Shown here: positions 16,621 to 24,256 of the stretch, in pieces
Layout of the letters: each line of letters begins with the position of its first letter
Position numbering within the stretch: position 1 is the first letter of the stretch
Assembly: GCA_052034585.1 (NCBI GenBank)
Contig: JBPOIJ010000017.1
Location: 145,035 to 209,034, forward strand
From: Xiheimicrobium sp052034585
GTDB lineage: Bacteria > Myxococcota > Myxococcia > Myxococcales > Myxococcaceae
Direction: 5' to 3'
Length of the DNA: 64,000 nt
The notes under the pieces: model-generated
Database searches by the model: none
What the model was told of the DNA's origin: nothing
The model's input: only the letters and a program-made list of their open reading frames with translations
Made by a program: the position numbers and the translations under genes

Positions 16621-17471
16621 GCGCTCGCCTCGCCGAACAGCGCCCGCACCGCCTTCGGCCGGACGCCCGTCGAGGCCAACAGATGCTCGAGCCGGCTGCG
16701 CGCCTCACGGTTGTCCTTGTGGACGCGCCTGCCGAGGATGAGTTCGTTCTTGAGCGAGTGCTCCCAGCCGGCGAGCTCGGTGACCGTCACCTGGTAGCCG
16801 AAGCTCTCGAGGAGCAGCGCGCGAACGACGTTGGTGAGGTGGCTGCCGAACTCCCGCCGATGCCAGGGGTGGGCGAAGAGCTCTCGGAGATCGGGGGTCG
16901 CCTTGGTGCGCGCCTCCTTGAGCTGCTGCGCGACCTCCGCCTGACAGCAGGGCACCAGCGCGACGTGATCGGCCTTGTGCCGAACGGCCTGAACGATGGC
17001 GTCGTCGGTCGCGGTGTCGCAGGCATGCAGCGCAGTGAGCAGGTGAATGCGCTCGGGCAGCTGGGCACCTTCGATGTCGGCCTCTTCGAACTCCATTCGG
17101 CCGTAGCCGAGCTGGGCGGCGCGTTCCTTCGAGCGCTTCACCAGATCGCCGCGTGATTCGACGTTGCGCAGCACTCCGCTCTCGCGCTTCTTGAAGAACA
17201 GCTCGTAGAGCACGAAGCCCAGGTACGAGTTGCCACTGCCGACGTCGACGACGACTGGCGCCGGAAACCGGGTGAACACGTCGTCGAGCGCGGGCTGCAC
17301 CAGGCCGACGAGGTGGTTGACCTGCTTCAGCTTTCGCCGCGCGTCGGCGTTGAGGTGGCCTTCGCGGGTCAGCAGATGGAGCGTCTTGAGCAGCTCGGCC
17401 GACTGCTCCGGCAACAGCTCGGCGCGCACGTGCTTGGCGTCGACCTGCTCACGGGCCTTCACGTCGCTCAC
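16617..17471 (-). CDS. SAM-dependent methyltransferase (Methyltransferase_32-like)
   Basis: This 284-residue cytosolic protein has a SAM-binding motif I in PVVVDVGSGNSYLGFVL (~91-107). The later segments are LLTALHACDTATDDAI and VALVPCCQAEVAQQL, the layout of the PF13679-type methyltransferases. The start is a GTG, 15 bp after the Nfu gene stop, and the stop is coupled to the RlmL-like gene, so the three form an operon. Substrate unknown; proximity to an RNA methyltransferase suggests RNA or ribosome work, but this is only context. Confidence 0.7.
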   Translation of the reverse strand: MSDVKAREQVDAKHVRAELLPEQSAELLKTLHLLTREGHLNADARRKLKQVNHLVGLVQPALDDVFTRFPAPVVVDVGSGNSYLGFVLYELFFKKRESGVLRNVESRGDLVKRSKERAAQLGYGRMEFEEADIEGAQLPERIHLLTALHACDTATDDAIVQAVRHKADHVALVPCCQAEVAQQLKEARTKATPDLRELFAHPWHRREFGSHLTNVVRALLLESFGYQVTVTELAGWEHSLKNELILGRRVHKDNREARSRLEHLLASTGVRPKAVRALFGEASA

Positions 17472-17486
17472 TGGCTCACTCGTTCG

Positions 17487-18050
17487 TCAGACTGCGACGA
17501 CCTCGACGATCTCGGGGATCGCCTCGCGCAGCCGGGTCTCGATGCCCATGCGAAGGGTGGCGGTCGACGACGGGCAGCCCGAGCAGCTGCCCTGCATGTG
17601 GAGGAAGACGGTGCCGTTCTCGACGCGATCGAGGGTGATGTCACCGCCGTCCTGCGCGACGGCCGGCCGGATCTCGGCGTCGAGGATGTCGCGAATGCGC
17701 TGCTCCATCTCGGTGCCGCCCTGCACCACCTTGGACGCGAGCTCGGCGAGCACCTCGGGCTTCACCACCACCTCGTTCGCCGAGAGGTGCTGATCGAGCG
17801 TGAGCATCACACCGTCGTTCAGCTCGTCCCACTCGCCCTCTTCACCCTTGGTGACGGTGACGAAGTTGGTGCCGAGCATCACGGCCGTGACGCCCTTGAT
17901 GTCGAAGAGGCGGGTGGCCAGCGGCGAGCGTTCGGTCGCCAGCTCGCGGGTGGTGAAGTTCATCGCCCCGCGCGGAATGAGCTGGGTGTCCACCACGTAC
18001 TTGAGGGTGCTGGGGTTGGGGGTCCACTCGAGCTGAATGTTGACGGACAC
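17487..18050 (-). CDS. Nfu/NifU-type iron-sulfur scaffold protein
   Basis: This 187-residue protein comprises an N-terminal Nfu_N domain (NIQLEWTPNPSTLKYVV, residues 4-20; RSPLATRLFDIKGV) and a C-terminal NifU-like domain whose CSGC motif carries the two cluster-binding cysteines (GSCSGCPSSTATLRMGIE). It assembles and transfers Fe-S clusters to target apoproteins. AAGGAG lies 6 nt before the GTG start. It leads an operon with two methyltransferases, one of which could in principle be a client, but neither shows a CxxxCxxC radical-SAM motif. Confidence 0.9.
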   Translation of the reverse strand: MSVNIQLEWTPNPSTLKYVVDTQLIPRGAMNFTTRELATERSPLATRLFDIKGVTAVMLGTNFVTVTKGEEGEWDELNDGVMLTLDQHLSANEVVVKPEVLAELASKVVQGGTEMEQRIRDILDAEIRPAVAQDGGDITLDRVENGTVFLHMQGSCSGCPSSTATLRMGIETRLREAIPEIVEVVAV

Positions 18051-18099
18051 GGACGGCTCCTTGCTGGTGGCTCACTCGTAAGAACGAAAAGGGGCGAAA

Positions 18100-19233
18100 T
18101 CAACCCCCGTCGGCCCCGAGCAGCTCCCCTTCCGACGAGAAGTCGCCGAGATCGAGCTCGAGCTCGAGCGGAAGTGCTTGTTCGATCTCGAGCTCCGGCT
18201 TCTCGACCAGCTGAATGTCGGAGGGATCGGGCGCAGCCGGCAACATCTCCTCGACTGGCTTGGCGGCGCGCGCCGGCCCAGCGGCCTTCCCAGGCAAGGG
18301 GATCATCTGGTTCGCGTCGCGCACGTGCTGGACGAGCTGGCGGGCGACGAGATCGACCATCTGGTACGCGAACCGGTGCCCCGAGGCGAAGAGGCTGTCG
18401 AAGTGCCGATCGGAGATTCGGAAGAGCTTCGCCGGACCGGTGGTGAGGCAGCTCGCCGAGCGCGGCCCGGAGTCGATGCAGGCCACCACTCCGAACATCG
18501 TGCCCGCAGGGAGGTTGGCGAGGGTCTTCCCGTTTCGACCGACCGAGACCTCACCCTGGACGAGGAAGTAGGCGCCGTCGCTCGGTTCCCCCTCGGCGAA
18601 GAGCGGCGTCAGCTCGGTGAACTCCTGCACCTCGAGCTTCTGGGCGAGCGCGAGCTTCACCACCGCGGGCAGCGCCTTGAAGGCGGGGAACTCGTCGAGC
18701 TCGGTCAGCTCGGGACGACGGCCGGGCGGCAGCGACGGCGTCTCGACGTGCTTCTGCCCGGAGGGGACGATCCGCTCGTTGGTGGCCCTCAGCCGCATGC
18801 ACAGATCGAGGCAGATCTTCCTCAAGATCTTGAACGCCGCGGGAACGAAGGTGGCGCGCATCGAGTGGAACTCTTGCGCGTCGATCTGGTGAGCGTGCCC
18901 GTCTTGGGTGACGACCGCCGTGGCCGAGCGCGGCCCATCGTCGACGAGCGCCATCTCGCCGATGACCGAGCCCTTCTTCGCGTAGGCGACCGCGACTGGC
19001 CGCTTCGAGGTGTGCCCTTGGGTGGTGTTGATCGACACCTCGGCGCCCTCACCCAGCACCCACATCGCGCGCCCAGGTTCGCCTTCGCGAAAGAGCACGT
19101 CGCCGGCGTTGAGCTGCACCGGGCGCAACACCCGGAGCACCTCGGACATGTCTTCGGGCCCCACGAAGGAGAACAGCGGAATGCTGCGAATGAACTGCTC
19201 GAGGGCCGAAGGAGCGCTCACAATTGCTTCCAT
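18100..19233 (-). CDS. Protein with two cyclic nucleotide-binding domains
   Basis: This 377-residue soluble protein has two cNMP-binding beta-rolls. The first (~15-125) contains FREGEPGRAMWVLGEGAEVSI and GSVIGEMALVDDGPRSATAVV. The second (~190-300) contains FAEGEPSDGAYFLVQGEVSV and GTMFGVVACIDSGPRSAS. Both keep the PRSA phosphate-cassette core. There is no DNA-binding or kinase domain, so it resembles a free regulatory subunit that might control a kinase. An acidic C-terminal tail (~320-377) follows a Pro/Ala linker. Divergent from an outer-membrane protein gene across only 32 bp, with -10-like elements on both strands sharing the TA step at 19250-19251. Confidence 0.85.
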   Translation of the reverse strand: MEAIVSAPSALEQFIRSIPLFSFVGPEDMSEVLRVLRPVQLNAGDVLFREGEPGRAMWVLGEGAEVSINTTQGHTSKRPVAVAYAKKGSVIGEMALVDDGPRSATAVVTQDGHAHQIDAQEFHSMRATFVPAAFKILRKICLDLCMRLRATNERIVPSGQKHVETPSLPPGRRPELTELDEFPAFKALPAVVKLALAQKLEVQEFTELTPLFAEGEPSDGAYFLVQGEVSVGRNGKTLANLPAGTMFGVVACIDSGPRSASCLTTGPAKLFRISDRHFDSLFASGHRFAYQMVDLVARQLVQHVRDANQMIPLPGKAAGPARAAKPVEEMLPAAPDPSDIQLVEKPELEIEQALPLELELDLGDFSSEGELLGADGG

Positions 19234-19249
19234 AGCACGGCACGGGGGC

Positions 19250-19255
19250 TACACT
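19250..19255. promoter_or_regulatory. Overlapping divergent -10-like elements
   Basis: On the plus strand TACACT (start codon 16 nt from its first T) serves the outer-membrane gene, with TTGCTT 19 bp upstream as a weak -35. On the minus strand TAGCCC uses the same TA step and lies 18 nt from the cNMP gene ATG. The 32-bp gap leaves no room for separate promoters. Confidence 0.35.
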
Positions 19256-19265
19256 CGCCTCCCTC

Positions 19266-20555
19266 ATGAGAGCTCTTCTGTGGGTTGCGATCTTCTCCGC
19301 CGGCCCTGCGTTCGCTCAACGAATCGCCATCGCCCCCTTCTCCGGGCCGAACGGGTCCAACGTGCGCAACCAGCTCGTCGCCGCCGTGTGCGACACCGCC
19401 GATTGCGTGAACACCGCGAAGGTGACGGCGGGCAACAAGCCAGACTGGAAGAAGGCGAAGAAGGAAGCGGTGCAGTTCTTCGTCACTGGCGTGGTGGCGA
19501 AGAAGGGCAAGGCGCAGACCCTCACCCTCGAGGTGCTCTCGGGCCCGGGGAAGTCGAAGCTGAAGAAGGCCTTCCCGGTCGGGAGTGACGGGCTCGCCGC
19601 CAAGACGCTCCAGCAGGCGATCGACTCGCTCAAGGGCGCCTTCGGAGGCGCCTCGCCCCCCGCGCAGCCGACCGAGCCTGAGCCGGTCGCCACCACTCCC
19701 GCGCCGACCGAGGTGAAGCCCGCCGAGCCGACGAAGACCGAGCCGAAGAAAGACGCGCCTCCGCCGCCGCCCAAGAAGGACGAGCCGGTCGAGGAGCCGC
19801 CGCCGACGAAGCTCAAGAATCGCCGCATTCCCTTCATCGCCATCGAGGCGGGCAGCAACGTGCTCAACCGCAACTTCGGGTACGTGCAGCCGGTCACCAA
19901 CCTGCGCAAGTACCTCCTGCCCGTCGTCGGGCTCGCCACCGCGAAGCTGGAGTTCTACCCGCTCGCCCTCGGCCGCCAGGACATCTTGGGAGGCATCGGC
20001 CTCGAGGGCTCCTTCTCGATCGCCGCCTGGCTCAAGTCGCGCCGCGAGAACTCGACCGACGATCCCTACCCGACCTCGACGATGCGCATCGACGCCGGGC
20101 TCGCCTGGCGGATCATGCCGGTCGACTCACTCAGCCTCGCGATCATTCCTCTCGTCGGCATTCGGTACCACAGCTTCGTGGTGAGCCCGAACGCGGCGGG
20201 CACCAGGCTCGATCTGCTCCCCAACCTGACCTACCTCGGCGTGCGCGCGGGCCTTGGGTTCGAGGTGGGCGTCGCCGACGACTTCATCTTCATCTTCGGG
20301 CGCTTCCAGGCGATTCCGGTGCTCTCGAGCGGAGAGATCATCTCCTCCGCGTTCTTCCCCAAGGGCTCCAACTTCGGCCTCGACGGGTCCATCGGCGTCG
20401 GCATCGCCTTCATGAAGTCGCTGCAGCTGCGGCTGTCGGGCGACTTCACCCGCTACGGGATGACGTTCACCACCGATCCCACCGACGCCTTCGTGGCCCA
20501 GGGCGCGGTCGATCAGTACATCGGCGGCACCGCGACGCTGCGCTTCGCGTACTGA
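19266..20555 (+). CDS. Secreted protein with CsgG/TolB-like N-terminus and outer-membrane beta-barrel
   Basis: This 429-residue protein has a signal peptide (MRALLWVAIFSAGPAFA). Residues 18-130 (QRIAIAPFSGPNGSNVRNQLV, VTGVVAKKGKAQTLTLEVL) look like the nucleotide-binding-like fold of TolB-N/CsgG-like proteins. A Pro/Glu/Lys linker (~135-185) follows, then ~240 residues of amphipathic beta-strands ending in GGTATLRFAY, an outer-membrane C-terminal signature. It probably spans the outer membrane with its N-domain in the periplasm. No ribosome site is seen. Its stop is 12 bp from the convergent diguanylate cyclase. Function unknown. Confidence 0.65.
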   Translation: MRALLWVAIFSAGPAFAQRIAIAPFSGPNGSNVRNQLVAAVCDTADCVNTAKVTAGNKPDWKKAKKEAVQFFVTGVVAKKGKAQTLTLEVLSGPGKSKLKKAFPVGSDGLAAKTLQQAIDSLKGAFGGASPPAQPTEPEPVATTPAPTEVKPAEPTKTEPKKDAPPPPPKKDEPVEEPPPTKLKNRRIPFIAIEAGSNVLNRNFGYVQPVTNLRKYLLPVVGLATAKLEFYPLALGRQDILGGIGLEGSFSIAAWLKSRRENSTDDPYPTSTMRIDAGLAWRIMPVDSLSLAIIPLVGIRYHSFVVSPNAAGTRLDLLPNLTYLGVRAGLGFEVGVADDFIFIFGRFQAIPVLSSGEIISSAFFPKGSNFGLDGSIGVGIAFMKSLQLRLSGDFTRYGMTFTTDPTDAFVAQGAVDQYIGGTATLRFAY

Positions 20556-20567
20556 GCAGGCACGAGT

Positions 20568-21449
20568 TCAGCCGACGACGCGGTTCCGGCCCGTCTTCTT
20601 GGCCTTGTACAGGTTGCCGTCGGCGAGCTTGATGAACTGGAGCGGCTCGGTCATGTCGCCCGTGAGATCGGCGACGCCGAGCGAGATCGTCACCTGAATG
20701 TCCTTGTTCTCGAAAGTGAAGTGGTGGTCCTCCACCATCTTCCGAACCTTCTCGGCGAACTTGCGGGCGTTCTCAGGGCCGGCCTCGGGCATCACGATCG
20801 AGAACTCCTCGCCGCCGTAGCGTGCGAAGCACTCCTCCCGACGGATGCGAGGCTTGAGCGTCTGGGCGAGCTCGCGGAGCACGTAGTCGCCAGCGAGGTG
20901 CCCGTTGGTGTCGTTGATCGACTTGAAGTGATCGATGTCGAACATGATCAGCGACAGCGAGCGGTTGTAACGATGGCAGCGCCCCATCTCGCGCTCGAGG
21001 TACTCGAGGAAGTAGCGCTTGTTGTTGATCTGGGTGAGGCCGTCCGAGATCGTCAGCTGGTAGATCTCCTCGTGGTACAGCGTCTCGATGTTCCCGCCCT
21101 GCAGGAACTTGAAGATCGCGCCGCCCACCTTCACCAGATCACCCGAGCGGAGCGTCTGCTCCTCGTGGATCTCGTCGTCGTTCAAGTAGGTGCCGTTGGT
21201 CGAGCCGAGATCCTTCACGAAGAACTTCCCGTCGCGCACCGACACCACCGCGTGCCGCCGCGAGACGTTGTCGAGATCGATGACGATCGTGTTCTTCTCG
21301 TCGCGCCCCAGGCTCAGCTCGTCGCCCTCGATCACGAACTTCTTCCCGAGCTCCGGGCCGTGGATCTGCACGAGGCAGCTCTCGCCGCTGACGCGGATCT
21401 GATCCTTCAGCCGGCGAATGGTGGTGACGCGAGTCTCGTGACCGCCCAT
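20568..21449 (-). CDS. FHA-GGDEF diguanylate cyclase
   Basis: This 293-residue cytosolic protein has an FHA domain (26-115) with LSLGRD, the phosphothreonine-binding S63-R-R-H, and LGSTNGTYLN. The GGDEF domain follows: SDGLTQINNKRYF, FDIDHFKSINDTNGH, active-site GGEEF (212-216). The active site is intact, so synthesis of c-di-GMP from two GTP is likely. The usual inhibitory I-site RxxD five residues upstream is RREE, so product feedback may be weakened. FHA implies control by Ser/Thr-phosphorylated partners. TACGAA starts 12 nt before the ATG (leaderless pattern). Confidence 0.92.
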   Translation of the reverse strand: MGGHETRVTTIRRLKDQIRVSGESCLVQIHGPELGKKFVIEGDELSLGRDEKNTIVIDLDNVSRRHAVVSVRDGKFFVKDLGSTNGTYLNDDEIHEEQTLRSGDLVKVGGAIFKFLQGGNIETLYHEEIYQLTISDGLTQINNKRYFLEYLEREMGRCHRYNRSLSLIMFDIDHFKSINDTNGHLAGDYVLRELAQTLKPRIRREECFARYGGEEFSIVMPEAGPENARKFAEKVRKMVEDHHFTFENKDIQVTISLGVADLTGDMTEPLQFIKLADGNLYKAKKTGRNRVVG

Positions 21450-21607
21450 GCGCCGTTCGTAGCACAGGGTCTTTGGGTCGGCCCCGATTGAGTCGGCGAC
21501 GCACTGCGCGAGCGCCGTTGTCCCACCCGCGCCCCCGTTGTGAGCGAATTGGCGCCCTCGCGTCGCCCGCGACGCCGCCGCTGGCTTTGCTACGGTGCCG
21601 CCCTCCG

Positions 21608-22423
21608 ATGACGCCGAACCGAGCGCTGCTGATGGCCGTCGTGCTGATCACGACTGGGTGTGCCAAACGGGTCGTGACCGTTCCCACCGAAGCGACGATG
21701 TCGCTGGGTGGCCTCAAGGCGACCTACCGAGACTGGTCGCGAGTGATGGATCTCTGCATGGTCGAGCCGGGCACCGTGCAAGGCGACTTCGACTCGATGA
21801 AGGCGCTCTTGGCGAACTTCCTGGGTCAGACCGCTGCGGGCGCCGAGGGCTCGTGGGCCGACGAGCACGTCGCGTTGCTCGAAGAAGGCCAGCGCGTCTT
21901 GCCGACCCCGCTGGCGCTGCAGAAGAAGTCGATCGATCAGGTGCGCAAGGCCGGCTGCAAGTTCGGAGGCCTCACCCAGATCGAGGAGCTGACCGATCAA
22001 TCGACGCGACGGCTCGCCGAGGCGCCAGCGCTGCTCGAGATCGTGCGCGCGAAGAAGGCGATCGCTGCGTGGAGAGACGCGCTCCCGGTCGCTCGAGAGT
22101 CCGCCAAGGAGAAGGCCTGCGCGGCACCTCCCAAGGGCCAACGCCCCGCTGCCGGTCCCGTCTTGTTCGCCGCCTTCGAGGACGAGAAGGGCCACACCGA
22201 GTGGCTCTTCTGTGACGGCGCGAAGGTGGCCGCCTCTCCTGGAAACGTCCCCGCGTTCGAAGCCGCGCCCGTCGATCCCGCCGTCAAGAAGCCCAAGAAG
22301 GCGCCGGACCCGAAGGTCTACCTCGACGCGCAAGCGAAGTTCCCGTCGGCCGAGGTCAGCCGAGCGCCCCGGCTTCCAGCGAAGAAGGCCGCGAAGCGAG
22401 ACGACGCGCCCGAGCCCGAGTGA
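21608..22423 (+). CDS. Lipoprotein of unknown function
   Basis: This 271-residue lipoprotein starts MTPNRALLMAVVLITTGC (lipobox ITTGC). The mature part is largely helical with a few Cys, and the C-terminus is Lys/Pro/Ala rich (KKPKKAPDPK, LPAKKAAKRDD). I recognise no domain; the segment LKATYRDWSRVMDLCMVEPGT does not match a family I can name. Upstream TGCTACGGT lies 17 nt from the ATG. Its TGA forms a TGATCA palindrome with the convergent RCC1-like gene's stop, so there is no space for a terminator between them. Confidence 0.7.
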   Translation: MTPNRALLMAVVLITTGCAKRVVTVPTEATMSLGGLKATYRDWSRVMDLCMVEPGTVQGDFDSMKALLANFLGQTAAGAEGSWADEHVALLEEGQRVLPTPLALQKKSIDQVRKAGCKFGGLTQIEELTDQSTRRLAEAPALLEIVRAKKAIAAWRDALPVARESAKEKACAAPPKGQRPAAGPVLFAAFEDEKGHTEWLFCDGAKVAASPGNVPAFEAAPVDPAVKKPKKAPDPKVYLDAQAKFPSAEVSRAPRLPAKKAAKRDDAPEPE

Positions 22424-23398
22424 TCACTCGAACGGCACGGTGATCGGCGCCTCGGTTCCCTGACGGGTGCAACGCACCACGCCAGCCGCGTCGAGCCAAC
22501 ACGGCACGTAGCCGACGACCACCAGGGCCACTGGCACGACGTCGAGGGGCAGCTGCGTCGATGGCGCGAAGCCGAGCGGATCGCGACAGGCGAGGGTCCC
22601 CGCGCGCGTCGTCACGCAGAAGCGCCCGCCGACGCCGAAGAGCGTTTGGGTCATCGAGATCGTCGAGACCGCACCGCTGGAGACGAGGATCGCTTCCTCG
22701 GGAGAACGCGCCGCCGCGAACGAGTGAACACCTTGGACGATCTGGGTGAAGGTGAGGCCGGCCGCCGCCGCGACGGGGGCGAACCGATCGTCGTTCTGGG
22801 CGCTCCACACGGTGCCGTCGGCGGCGAGGGCGGAGGTCGAGTACCAGCTCGACGACACCGAGATGAACTCCCCGGGAATCGGGCGCGGCGTCGATCGATC
22901 GGGCGGTGGAGGCACCATCGCGACGCCCCAGTCGGCCGCTCCGAAGCACCACATCGACCGCGTGTCGTCGATCGCGCAGGCGTAGCCGCTCCCAGCTGCG
23001 ATCGAGGTCCAGCGGTGGGTCGCGTCGATGAGCACGGGCTGATCCGAGCCTTCGGCGGGCAGCGCACCCAACACGCCGGAGGCATTGCGCCCCCAGCACC
23101 ACACCGCCGACGACTCGTCGATCGCACAGGTGAGGAGTGGGCCTGCAGAGACCGCGCGCCATCGTCCCTCGAAGCGACGCACGTCTCGAACGACCGGCGC
23201 ATTCGCGCTCACCTTCCAGCAGCTCAGCTTTCCGGAAGCGAGGAGGCAGGCGTCTTCCCAGCCTCCGGTGAGAATCGAGCGGGCCGGGAGCCCGGGCGCT
23301 GACGAGTCGACGGTCGGCTCCGACGTCACCGAGGCACCTCGTTCGTCGACGGGTGCCCAACACCCAGGTGCGGCGAAGAGGAGCAGGAGCCGAACCAT
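22424..23398 (-). CDS. RCC1-like repeat lipoprotein
   Basis: This 324-residue lipoprotein starts MVRLLLLFAAPGC; an ATG six codons upstream is an alternative start. The mature protein carries RCC1/alpha-tubulin-suppressor-like repeats: GWEDACLLASGKLSCW, AGPLLTCAIDESSAVWCWGRN, AGSGYACAIDDTRSMWCFG, GGRFCVTTRAGTLAC. Each blade pairs two cysteines (CAID...VWCW). These repeats form a seven-bladed propeller used for binding. No catalytic residues. Orphan gene convergent with the preceding lipoprotein. Role at the surface is inferred from the lipobox only. Confidence 0.78.
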   Translation of the reverse strand: MVRLLLLFAAPGCWAPVDERGASVTSEPTVDSSAPGLPARSILTGGWEDACLLASGKLSCWKVSANAPVVRDVRRFEGRWRAVSAGPLLTCAIDESSAVWCWGRNASGVLGALPAEGSDQPVLIDATHRWTSIAAGSGYACAIDDTRSMWCFGAADWGVAMVPPPPDRSTPRPIPGEFISVSSSWYSTSALAADGTVWSAQNDDRFAPVAAAAGLTFTQIVQGVHSFAAARSPEEAILVSSGAVSTISMTQTLFGVGGRFCVTTRAGTLACRDPLGFAPSTQLPLDVVPVALVVVGYVPCWLDAAGVVRCTRQGTEAPITVPFE

Positions 23399-23554
23399 CG
23401 AGCCGTCTCGCGTCATGCGCAGCGCCGTGAGCACTGCTCGTGCCAGCGCGACCGCCTCGGCGCGCGGGAGGTGGGCTGTCGGCTGAACCCCGCAATCGTC
23501 GGCTCGGCCCGATAGGGCTCGCGCGACGGCGGAGTCGATGTCATCTCTCGAGCG

Positions 23555-24253
23555 ATGCGCTCGCTCGTCCTCGCTCTCGTTCTCGCCGGCTGCGGCCGCA
23601 CCGAGCTCGCGCGCTTCGAGCCAAGCACGCCGCGCGCCGATGCAGGCACCGACGGCGGGACCTGTGGAGTCGGGTTCGTTCCTTTCGGGGACAGCTGCGT
23701 GGAGGTCGCGGGCCGGCTCGACGGTCTTCGCTGGGAGCTGCCCTGCTCGACGATCGACCCCAACTTCCCCGAGTACATCTGCTCGTCCGACTCCGACGTC
23801 CATCTGACGGAGCGGCTCTCGGGCGTTCCTGGCGCGCTCTACGACGTGCGCGTGCGGGTCCGGGGCGTCGTCGAGACCCGCGCCTACACCGGCGGCACGA
23901 CCGTCGCGCCGTTCGTGATGCAAGGCGGCACGAGCACGGTGCTCCCGGTGTCCTCCGATGCCTGGAACATCTACCGGCTCGACGTGAGTTCGCCCGCCGA
24001 CCACTGGTTCCTCAACGTGGGCGCGAGCGGCGAGTACCTCTGTCATCTCGTCGACTCGACCTTCACCATTCGGGCGCAGGCGAAGGCCACCTTCGTGCTG
24101 CTCGCCACCACCGTCGACGATCGGCGAAGCCTCATTCGAAACAGGGGACCCGACGGCGGCGTGCTCGTCGCGCCTGGAGTGCCCCCCGCGCCGAGCCCCT
24201 TCGACGGGCAGTTCCTCCAGCTCGACGTGCTCTCCGTCACCCTGGTTCCGTGA
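23555..24253 (+). CDS. Lipoprotein of unknown function
   Basis: This 232-residue lipoprotein starts MRSLVLALVLAGC (lipobox VLAGC). A DAGTDGGTC spacer leads to a beta-rich domain with repeated hydrophobic strands (YDVRVRVRGVVETRAY, NIYRLDVSSPADHWFLN, LDSTFTI-like). It includes four Cys, which may pair. The pattern suggests a jelly-roll or carbohydrate-binding-like fold, but I cannot assign a family. It stands between two minus-strand genes and its stop is 3 bp from the convergent GMC oxidoreductase stop. No ribosome site is obvious. Confidence 0.7.
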   Translation: MRSLVLALVLAGCGRTELARFEPSTPRADAGTDGGTCGVGFVPFGDSCVEVAGRLDGLRWELPCSTIDPNFPEYICSSDSDVHLTERLSGVPGALYDVRVRVRGVVETRAYTGGTTVAPFVMQGGTSTVLPVSSDAWNIYRLDVSSPADHWFLNVGASGEYLCHLVDSTFTIRAQAKATFVLLATTVDDRRSLIRNRGPDGGVLVAPGVPPAPSPFDGQFLQLDVLSVTLVP

Positions 24254-24256
24254 GGC

